A stretch of DNA of 64,000 nt from Eledone cirrhosa (taxonomy: Eukaryota; Mollusca; Cephalopoda; Octopoda; Eledonidae), in the NCBI GenBank assembly GCA_964016885.1, contig OZ024740.1, positions 296,676,670 to 296,740,669 of the forward strand. The letters run 5' to 3'. The stretch's first letter is position 1, and each line of letters begins with the position of its first letter. This document shows positions 55,972 to 64,000 of the stretch, piece after piece. A program made the translations under genes and the position numbers. The notes below the pieces were generated by a model. The model ran no database searches. It had not been told where the DNA came from and was given only the letters and a program-made list of their open reading frames with translations.

Positions 55972-56670
55972 TAAATGTTAGAGAAAACAATACCAAATTC
56001 TTGAACAAATATATTTAATGGCTTACAGTTGTTTCGAAAATCATATCAACATTCTGCACATACAGATGAAAGGCATCGATTATATAATCGATAAGAACAA
56101 ATTATAATAAAAAGAAAAGATTGATATGGTCTCCTTTTCAAAGCCGAAAATAAAATAAATATAAAATACAAACATACATGTCACTGAAAATAGAGACTTC
56201 AATAAATGTAAAACACGAAGCATACCATTCCACATATGAATAAGAGAAGCAGGATTAGGATACATCTTAAATTCAAAGAAGTTAACCATTAAAAAAAATG
56301 ATGTAGGTATGAAACCGGAAGTAGACAGGCATATATAGTAAGGGGTATAATTTTGATGAAAGGGAGATAATTACTAGAATTACAAATGAGATATTTAAAT
56401 AAATAATTATAAAAGGGAGTATAGATAGGTGTAATAATTTGTGTTATGGCCAAAAGAGGTAGGGCAATAAGGATACTAATTATAACAGTAGAAAAATAAA
56501 GAGAAATAAAACTATAGATAGAAATTAAAGTTTAAATAATTAAATAAATAAAAAGACGGGGTTTATAAGGAACATAGTGAAAGAGTATTAAGTTAGTCAC
56601 AAAATGGGGAGAAGGGCCTAGATAAAGAGGGTTAAATCTAAATAGAAAAAAGATAGAGGAATACAATAGG
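55780..56670. other. AT-rich stretch, no gene seen; (AT)n at 55915-55968
   Basis: No exon found. The purine-rich part from about 56330 resembles 3' regions of the PLEs and may belong to the element at 57390-58760. Confidence 0.4.
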
Positions 56671-56673
56671 AAA

Positions 56674-57070
56674 TCTTTATATATATAAAAGCGAGGATGT
56701 GAGTGTGTGTCTGTGTAGAATTTTGGATACCTAAGGCTTTTACAATTACCACCCGAATTTGACCAAATTTTCTGTGCACGTTGCACAGGTCACTAAGATG
56801 GTCACATCACAAACATTTTTCCAATCGACCCAAGTTGAGCAATAAAAAATCGATATCAAAATTATCGGTAGCAAATTTGATGTAAGGGAGATAACCAACT
56901 TTATTGACAATCCTTATTAAAAAAGGGAGATAACCAACTTTATTGACAATCCTTATAAAGAGACTGCTTATTTTGACAGGTTGGGGACAAATAATGTTCT
57001 TCTTTTACTTCCTAGCTGTATATTCTTAGCATAATTTCAAACCTGGAGCAACGCCGGGTAAATCTGCTAG
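56674..57070 (+). mobile_element. Complete short Helitron, non-autonomous
   Basis: It starts TCTTTATATATATAAAAGCG after A and ends CTAG (57067-57070) before T, so it sits between A and T as Helitrons do. The 3' hairpin is CCTGG (57042-57046), a seven-base loop, and CCGGG (57054-57058), eight bases before CTAG. The 397-bp body is non-coding and includes a ~38-bp tandem duplication (AGGGAGATAACCAACTTTAT at 56886 and 56924). Confidence 0.88.
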
Positions 57071-57389
57071 TAAATAATTATACATAAGAGTAGGTTAAAT
57101 TAAAAGTGAAAAGATAGGATAGGTAAAGACGGAAATAAAGGAATCACCTATTAACTAACAAAGAGGGTATATAGGATTAAGAATAGGGGTTATAAATTAA
57201 AATAATATAATAGGTGGGCATAAAGAAAAAAATAATATTAACATAACATGGGTATAAATAAAAGATAAAAATACAATGTAAATCAACTAGGAAGAAAATT
57301 TAAACTAGTTGAAGTGTGAAGGTAAGATAAGTGGAGTTGGGGGTTAAAAAGGAATATTTAAAAGATATAGGCAATTTAACTAATGGGAT

Positions 57390-58760
57390 TTAAGTGGGAT
57401 CAAATATGCTGTTAGCGAACGAATATGTCAAACGATGATGGCAGTTAATTACAATCTCATTGCAATCACTTATTGGGCTAAGCTTAGACATAGTTATGAA
57501 ATAAGCTTCGGATAAACAGAGATCAGAATGACCTTTAGAACCATTGTAAGGAGAGAATTTAGCTAAGATATCCCAGACGAAAGAGTATTCAATATTAGAG
57601 AGTTTGAGTTTATTTATATATCTGAATAAAGAAGTAGAAATTTTAAGTTACTATTCTTGAAGGAATGTCTATGGGAATTAAAACGAGTTTGAAAAGAGTT
57701 AGCAGTAGCTCTAATGTACGTTTTAGTGTCACTATGGGTTTTAGCAGTGAATATATATACTACATTATTAGTAAGACATTGACCATCCAGAGGGCAGTTA
57801 ATACAGTTACGGTTAGAGGCAGTAGAGGTTGTAGTTAAAAGGATAGAATTAGTAGGTGTATTAATTGAAGGTGAGGTGATAGGAGAGTTAAAAATGTAAC
57901 TATTAATGTTAGAATTATTTGTATATAAAGAGTTAAGTGGTAGAGGTAAATTAACAGAAAGGGAGGCGCTGTTTGTTTAGTTTCTTATGGTTACTGAAAA
58001 CAATATAATCAGCCAGGTTAAGGGTAATAGAGGAAGAAATCTTAACGATATTTTTGTTAAATAATTTATAGTGCTAGGAGGGAAATTGTTGCATAAGATG
58101 GAGAAAAACCTTTTATGGAGGTTAGAAGCGATACTATGGGATAATGGAGGACTAAACCATAATAGATTACGAAATCCTTTTCGGTGCAGAGTACTAGCAG
58201 TATTATGAGGGTTTATAGATATATTTAGAGTATTTTTTAAGTTAATATGCATACTAGTAGAGGAATTCTTAGTATTACAGGAAGGCATTTGATTAAGGTG
58301 TCTATTAAAACCAATCCTGAACTCATTGCTAGGAGTAGGTGGCAAACCATTATTAGGAGACCAGTTTTTCCATTGGTGTTTGTAAATCCATTATTACTAG
58401 AAAGACAACTCTGTGCAATTACATTATTATTATGTAAACTATATGTGGTTAGAACAGCAGGTAGGTAATAAATCTTATCCTTATAGCCTGATTTAGGAAG
58501 AGTCTCATTATAGTACCAAGTTATTTCGTTAAAGAAGAAGAAATTAGTTATATACTGTTGTGATAGTAAGTACAGATGTTTTGGGCAACTATATTTTTCA
58601 AGAAAGAGAAAAGTAGGTGTGTCCTTTCTGACAAAAAAGGAAGAGATAGGGTTGATGGCAGAGTTTGCTGATTTGCACATGTATGGGGGTGGGATGCAAG
58701 ATGTGGAAAAGGGTTTGAAGAAAGAGAGTAAAAGAATTGCTAAGTGAAGTGGAGAGAGAA
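57390..58760 (-). mobile_element. Penelope-like element, linker and GIY-YIG part, degenerate
   Basis: Minus-strand frames give YYNETLPKSGYKDKIYYLPA (58500s), RKGFRNLLWFSPPLSHSIAS (58150s), and NRNCINCPLDGQCLTNNVVY (57800s). The nuclease with TYIRATANSFQTRFNSHRHS follows. The Tyr-Ile-Gly of the nuclease reads YIR, so the catalytic Gly is lost. The RT is missing. It lies in the intron between the exons at 43053 and 59164. Confidence 0.75.
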
Positions 58761-58764
58761 TAAA

Positions 58765-59160
58765 TTCAATAAGGATAGGGTAGGCTAAAACATAAAAATA
58801 GTAATAGCACCTCTGATGAGGTTTTAGGTTCTATCCTTCTTCCAAATTTCATTGAGAATATTTTAATCTGCCTGGGTGTATGGTAGAAGATAATTTCTTA
58901 AGGCGGCTGCCAGTGAGATTGAACCTAAAACTACATATTATAAAGCAAATGTTTTAACTACACAACCATGCCTGTGCTCAATAACATAATGATGCCTCAC
59001 ACATACAATTTTGCAACAAAGGAGCCTTTATACGGTCCCTTAATAAAAAATATGTTCTCAACATTTTTAGTATTCTGTTTAAAATATATATATAACACTT
59101 ATAGAAACACATTTTATGTCATTATCAATAATCAGAAATAATTAAAACTTGCCTAATACA
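58765..59160. other. Intron sequence, no gene seen
   Basis: AT-rich. The last part leads to the donor of the exon at 59164-59249. Confidence 0.4.
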
Positions 59161-59163
59161 TAC

Positions 59164-59249
59164 CTAGTAAGCAGACCTGATCCTAACCAGGGTTTTATAA
59201 ATGTATAGAACATATTTTTTTCAATGTGTACTGAGTTACCGATTAAATC
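59164..59249 (-). CDS. Cytochrome P450 (CYP4 clan), exon with PWLGSGLLTS
   Basis: This is a host exon of 86 bp with acceptor GTCATTTCAG and donor GTATGT. It encodes DLIGNSVHIEKNMFYTFIKP and WLGSGLLT, and the last codon (Ser) is completed by the exon at 43053-43243. The PW.G.GLL.S segment before the C-helix is a strong CYP4-clan signature. The exon starts in phase 0 and joins DKYIQ of the exon at 60875-60987. It was recognised from its motif and splice sites, as it is too short for a long open frame. Confidence 0.94.
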
Positions 59250-59791
59250 CTGAAATGACAAGTAGTTAAATTAAGTAAAACATGTAAAAAAAAAGAAAAT
59301 GTATGATATAATCAACTGTTCAGTTGTACACAATTTTTTTACTTTTTTCCTATTTAGAAATAATATAAATGCAATTTTATGCTAAAGAGAAATAAAGCAT
59401 GCAGACTGAGAATTAAGGAGAACTGAAAGAATAAGAGATAGAGTGGGAGAGATAGAAAGTGAGATATAAAGGAAAGACAAAGAGTATAAGATAGAAGGGA
59501 TGGATGAGTAGAAGGAAGTGGTGCTAATATTAAGAGAGAGAGGGAGAGAGAGAGAAGCAGTAATAGGCAAAGTAGTAAAATACATTGATTCAGCAATGTG
59601 ATATGAGGAGAGAAATAGGAATAGTCACATACAGAAGAAAGAAGACAATGGAAACATGTAAAAGAAAGAAGAGGAGGAGATCTTTTACTACACCCCGACA
59701 TTCTATAAATTCTTGATACATTTGGAAAAAACATTTAACCAAAGATTTAATACAATATACATATATATTTGTATTGGTGCTCCGACAATGA

Positions 59792-60182
59792 TATACATAT
59801 TGTATATTGAATAATGTACGGAATGTTTGTGAAAAATATTTGAATGCCTTTAGCTATAAATTTCTAAGGTTGTAATCATCAACAACCAACCTCAGCAAAA
59901 ACAGGGGGAAGTAATCGATACGTTTCTCGCTTATTAGTGGTTATCGAAACTATATATCTCCCCATGTTTGCTAAGCTTTCAAGCTTACATTAGCCTCAGC
60001 AAAGACAGGGAGATATGTAGTTTCAATAATGACTAATAAGCGAGAAACACGTTGATTACTTCCTCCTGTTTTTGCTGAGGCTGAGTGTGTAATGGGGATC
60101 ACAACCTTAGAAATTCATAGCGAAAGGCCTTCAAATATTTTTCATAAATATCCCATATATTATTCAATATACAGTATGTACA
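59792..60182. repeat. Foldback element with ~180-bp arms
   Basis: Arms of about 59792-59972 and 59990-60182 are imperfect inverted copies (shared GAAAAATATTTGAATGCC, TTTCTAAGGTTGT, TTTCTCGCTTATTAGT). It is non-coding and lies in the 1.6-kb intron between two P450 exons. Confidence 0.85.
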
Positions 60183-60418
60183 TTTATTTATATATTTGAT
60201 TTAATGTTTTGAGTAAAGGTTAAAGTATGCTTCACATAATAAAGATAAATTCAATATGACCGAGATTTAAATTCGTAAGAAAAATAATAGAAACAAAAAT
60301 ATTTGGTAATGATACTATCAAGTTAAAGTACACGCAGTTTCATCAAACTATCTGTTGCGTATGAACAATTTCATCTACATAATCAAACTACAGTTGTTGG
60401 ATTTTTATATAATTACAA

Positions 60419-60650
60419 TCTATATACTACTAAAGCTCTGTGATTGCTTGCTTGCTTGCCTGTCTGTAATGTAATACACCCAAAAGGGCACATAACGGGA
60501 AAATACTTTGGAAGGAAGTTGACCCTGAAATGCGAATACAAATGGAATGAAACAAGTTTCGCGTAAATCGGTGCAGAAATAGGACAATGGAAACTCTACT
60601 TAATCATAAATTTGTAAATCTATTTTTGTTATTTGTGTAGGATGACATAA
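60419..60650 (+). mobile_element. Helitron-like 5' end fragment
   Basis: It begins TCTATATACTACTAAAGC after A and continues GCTTGCTTGCCTGTCTGTAATG and CATAACGGGAAAATACTTTGG, which looks like a Helitron 5' region. No 3' end was found before the P450 exon. Confidence 0.4.
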
Positions 60651-60652
60651 AC

Positions 60653-60735
60653 AACCAACTGTACCCATTAGCAACAATAATAGCTATTCATGATATTTAC
60701 TTGTATATATTCATCTTTAAAGACAAAAAGAAATG
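60653..60735 (-). pseudogene. Duplicated 3' edge of a P450 exon (broken)
   Basis: The sequence ACTTGTATATATTCATCTTTAAAG and its flank repeat the donor side of the exon at 60875-60987, about 180 bp away. The copy includes the donor and adjacent intron but only the last few codons. It is the relic of a local tandem duplication. Confidence 0.7.
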
Positions 60736-60874
60736 GCTGTTGTTGCTTGCGCAGTTGTGGCAAGTATTCTTTCTTGTAACTTAATACATTAATCACATGT
60801 TGATGGTCACATCTGACAGCAAGAAAAATCAACTTTACCCAATAGCAACAATATTAGTTATACAAGATACTTAC

Positions 60875-60987
60875 TTGTATATATTTATCTTTAAAGACAA
60901 ACACAATTGGTTGGATACCAAACCAGATGGACAGTAAACCATATTCTCGAAATTCATCTGCAAAGCTCATTAGATTTTCATAAAAGT
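60875..60987 (-). CDS. Cytochrome P450 (CYP4 clan), N-terminal side exon
   Basis: This is a host exon of 113 bp with acceptor TTCTATTGCAG and donor GTAAGT. It encodes FYENLMSFADEFREYGLLSI followed by WFGIQPIVFVFKDKYIQ. This is the first beta-sheet region of a P450, where CYP4 proteins have W.G..P.V.......I. The first codon is split with an upstream exon that was not found up to 64000. Four of the next exons in this window join it in frame. It is the most N-terminal exon seen. Confidence 0.9.
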
Positions 60988-60999
60988 CTGCAATAGAAT

Positions 61000-61645
61000 T
61001 GTTTAAAAGTGAGAAAACTGTTTGCCAAGGAAGATATTCAGTTGATGAATGTAAATTCAATACTTTCTTAAAATACTTATATTTAAAAGAAATATTCTGT
61101 TTAAGTTTTCAGAGGGTTAACTTTTGTGGGGAGGGAGATTATCTACAGTGGGAAAGACATTTTGAGTAAAGAGAGCCTGGAGTATAGAGTAAGCCTTGAT
61201 TGGCAGTGATTCAGAGAAACAGGGGTCATTGTAATAGTTATAAAGTTGTTCGATAAAGGAGTCAGCATATCTGTAAGCTATAAATTGTTGTGTTTTGGTG
61301 TGTAAGTAATAGAATATATTTCTTTGGGATGTTTGTTTATATAACAGTAACACTGTTCCAAATATGTGAACAGTATTCTGTTATAAGAGTTATTCAAGCT
61401 TTGTGGACAATAAGCAACTCACCAAATCACAAATAATATGAATTTACTTGTTCCATAAAGTATACAATTTTTACTGAAAGCTATAAGAGTAAGTGGAAAT
61501 ACATAAAAAAGACTAAATAATATTGAAGAGGGAACAGAAAAAAGAACAAGATATAGAAAAGATAAATTGATAGTTATTTGAGAGAAAGCTTTATCAATAT
61601 TTATATAAATAACAATATTTATATATATTTATATATTTATATATT
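61000..61645. other. Intron sequence with an unassigned open frame at 61117-61353
   Basis: The minus-strand frame 61117-61353 (78 codons, contains RYADSFIEQLYNYYNDPCFS) does not match the P450 or any transposon protein known to me. It lacks the expected splice sites for a P450 N-terminal exon. It is probably a transposon remnant or chance. Confidence 0.25.
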
Positions 61646-61649
61646 TATA

Positions 61650-63540
61650 TAGCTCCTAAGAAAACTTCCACAACCCAGTGACATAGCTGCAATGAGGGGA
61701 GTAAAGACTGCCTCTAATAAGAAGCCCTCCTACATACCTGCTATCAAGAATGTATTTGGGGTTCTCCTCTCTTCAGAAAGATGTATCCTCACGAGGTAGA
61801 GAGCATACTTTGCAAATCTTCCAAACCCAATCACAACAGCATCTTCTGATGTAAATAAGGTGCATCTTGGAGCGGCGACTAATTTCTTGGAAGTTGAGGT
61901 CACAAGAGCAGTTAAAGAGCTCAAATGTGGCAAGACTGCTGGGTAAGACAAAATCCACCCCAAGATGTTAAAAGCCTTAAATAAAGAAGGTATTCTCTGG
62001 CTGACTCATGTGTTCCCAGTGGCATGGATCTCTGGAAAGGCACATAAGCAATGGCAATTCGGAGTGATAATCCCAAATTTCAAAAAAGGAATCAAGAGAA
62101 ATTGTTCCTATTACAGAGGGATATCCTTGTTAAGCCTCCCTCGTAAAGTCTATGCTATGTATCTGGCAAAGAGATGCAGGGAGATTGTTGAGTCCAAGCT
62201 AGCTGATGAATAGTGTGGTTTTTCACCCCGGACGCAGCACAGCTGACCAAATATTCACACTGCGGCAGGTTTTTGAGAAATTGTGGGAGTATATTCTTGT
62301 TTTGTCAACCTTGGAAAGGCATATGATCGAATTCCTCTAGACATACTGTGGAAGGTTCTGCAGGAGTATGGGATTGATGGTCAGCTTCTTAGTACCCTGC
62401 TGTTTCTATATGAATGCCTGAGTGTTTGTGTTTAAATAAATGGTGCTAAATCGAAACCATTCAATGTGGGTGTCAGACTCCACCAAGGGTGCATACTATC
62501 ACCTCTCCTGTTCATTATTTTCATGAACATGATTGACATGTGCAGCTTGGTTAGAAGTGATATCATGACTGGTGGGTTTAAAATCAGTCGGCTGGAATTT
62601 GCAGACACCATGATGTTACTTAATTTGACAGAAGATGATTTTTGACTTGCACTCAATAGGTTTGATGCCGAATGCTGCATAGCTGGATGAAAATCAGTGC
62701 TGTGAAAACTGAGACAGTCCTCCTCTCAAGGAAGCCTGCACAGTGCATGCTACATATGACTGGAGTTCCACTGAAGCAGATAGAGAATTTCAAGTACCTT
62801 GGGGTTGTGTTCAGGAGTGATAGAAAGCAGGAGGCTGAATTAAGTGCAAGAATTGCAAACACTGGTGCAGTAATGCTCCAGCTTTAGTATTCAGTAAACA
62901 GAAGGGAGGTAGGCGTAAAAGCCAAACTTGCTGTCTTCAATTCGGTTTTCATGCCAACCCTTACCTATGGTCATCAATCTTAGGTAATGACAAAAGAATA
63001 TGATAATAAATTCAAGTGGCCGAAATAGGATTCCTCTGAAGTGTCTTTGGAGTAATGTTACTTGATAAAGTGCATAGCTCAGGGATCAGAGTGTCACTCC
63101 CGGTAGAACTGCTACTTCTCTGAATTGAAATTTCACAGCTGCGATACTATGGGCCCATGGTTAGAATGTCTGAGGCAAGAATTGTTGGACAGATTTTACA
63201 GGCAAAACCAACTGGCAAGAGACCCAGGTGTAGAACCTAAGCAAGATGGTTGGATAACATCCCTCAGCTTGGCTGGTCTCACTTGGGGATCCAGCCAGAT
63301 CAGTTTCAGACAGTAGCTTCTTATCAGGGCCTATGAGAGGTGTGGAGGGGGGGGGGTCCATCCGGTATTTTGTTCTGGGACCTGAGAGCTATGAAGGCCC
63401 CATAGCAATCATATAACTTCTAAGGGGTCTTGTACCACCTTGTTAAATTTCTCTTGGAGGCCCTGCTTCTTACAGGTGTTTGAGGACTCTGCCCTCACAA
63501 CCCTCTCAGGAAGAGTGGAAAAAGAAGAAGAAGAAAACAT
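61650..63540 (+). mobile_element. RTE-like LINE, RT to 3' end, degenerate
   Basis: The translated pieces are AVKELKCGKTAG, then NCSYYRGISLLSLPRKVYAM and LAKRCREIVESKLADE, then the GRSTADQIFTLRQVFEKLW part, then a region with VGVRLHQGC-type motif B (62460s). After that come KISAVKTETVLLSRKPAQCM and FKYLGVVFRSDRKQE. The 3' end matches 5505-5712. Many stops are present, including inside motif A. The motif C box reads EFADTMMLL, so the second Asp is lost. Confidence 0.8.
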
Positions 63541-63544
63541 TGAC

Positions 63545-63789
63545 TGGTAGCTCTTATACCCATCAAACAAACAATTCTTTACTGACTTGATTAATCTATA
63601 TGGTGCTGACAAGATGTTGCTTAATGGTTTAATCCATTGGTATACAATGTGAGCTCTAGATTCTGAACCCTTCAGCTTCTCAACATCAGCAGACAACAAT
63701 TGACCTGCTTGCTGAGTCCTTCCCTTCCATTGCGGTCCCTCCCCTGTTGGCATGGAGCCCCATCAGAAATTACCTATCCATTCTGAAGC
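63545..63789. other. No gene recognised
   Basis: The minus frame 63409-63753 is open but not recognised. The stretch may be the 5' part of the LINE that follows. Confidence 0.25.
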
Positions 63790-64000
63790 TACTATACATG
63801 CCCAGGACTAACCCATCTCACAGATTTGTGTCATGTCTCCAATGTCAGACTCTCTCCAGAGTCCCGTGGTAAGGCTGCATTGCCCAAGCGATTTGGAGGC
63901 CTTGGAGTACGTAAATGTTCGTCCCTCCCTCTCCCATGCTTCCTTTCCTCCACCTATGCTTGCTCCACCATGGTGAGCAATGTCCGCTCCTTTTCAACAT
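63790..64000 (+). mobile_element. LINE fragment continuing beyond the window
   Basis: Plus-strand translation gives SRGKAALPKRFGGLGVRKCS and PCFLSSTYACSTMVSN, a thumb-region segment. From memory it belongs to the same group of LINE as the GC-rich element at 52015-53490. Confidence 0.55.

Noticed and set aside
61117..61353. Candidate N-terminal P450 exon
   Set aside because: No hydrophobic anchor or Pro-rich hinge and no fitting donor for the exon at 60987. Left as unassigned.

Overview
The window is animal nuclear DNA, most probably from a coleoid cephalopod and likely an octopus. The evidence is AT-rich sequence, many (AT)n, (AC)n and (ATG)n arrays, and about twenty copies of a tRNA-derived SINE of the type known from octopus and squid. 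There are also abundant Penelope-like elements (PLEs), several LINE groups, a Tc1-like remnant, Helitrons and foldback elements. No operons, rRNA genes, functional tRNA genes or CRISPR arrays are visible.

Almost the whole window lies inside one host gene on the minus strand. Six short exons with good splice sites (60875-60987, 59164-59249, 43053-43243, 24079-24148, 16881-17007 and 3406-3585) join in phase into about 255 residues of a CYP4-clan cytochrome P450. They cover the part from the N-terminal beta region to just before the I-helix. The membrane-anchor exon should lie beyond base 64000. The I-helix, ExxR and heme-cysteine exons should lie before base 1. Introns of 1.6 to 19 kb between these exons hold all the repeats.

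Layout: 1-9.6 kb holds a CR1/Jockey-like LINE, SINEs and a nearly full-length RTE-like LINE with C-terminal C2H2 fingers. 9.7-13.4 kb holds two copies of a LINE with a restriction-like endonuclease (R2-superfamily type). 14.6-15.9 kb is a PLE interrupted by a SINE. 18.1-23.2 kb is a TX1-like LINE followed by a large inverted duplication around a third R2-type copy. 24.3-27.6 kb holds PLE pieces and a SINE cluster. 28.2-29.65 kb is a tandem or foldback repeat carrying two hammerhead ribozyme candidates. 29.7-35.2 kb holds a LINE end, a Tc1 remnant, a hAT-like element and a Helitron end. 35.2-42.2 kb holds three PLE copies, one with a LINE fragment inserted. 43.8-48 kb holds a Helitron and a PLE with a hammerhead motif. 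48.3-51 kb holds foldback elements and SINEs. 52-55.8 kb is a GC-rich LINE next to a nearly intact PLE. 56.7-60.6 kb holds a complete short Helitron, a PLE and a foldback element. 61.6-64 kb holds two LINEs.

The most interesting signal is a set of hammerhead self-cleaving ribozyme motifs. They sit at 17604-17651, 24320-24432, 32886-32943 and 45474-45544 on the minus strand, at 28614-28691 and 29284-29361 on the plus strand, and a degenerate one is at 39139-39178. In six of them the conserved core (CTGANGA, GAAA and the U-H cleavage site) and a two- or three-base-pair stem III can be read directly. Two lie 3' of PLE open reading frames, where PLE hammerheads are known. Two are in a 670-bp tandem unit that resembles a retrozyme. 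The four minus-strand ones are in sense orientation within introns of the P450 gene.
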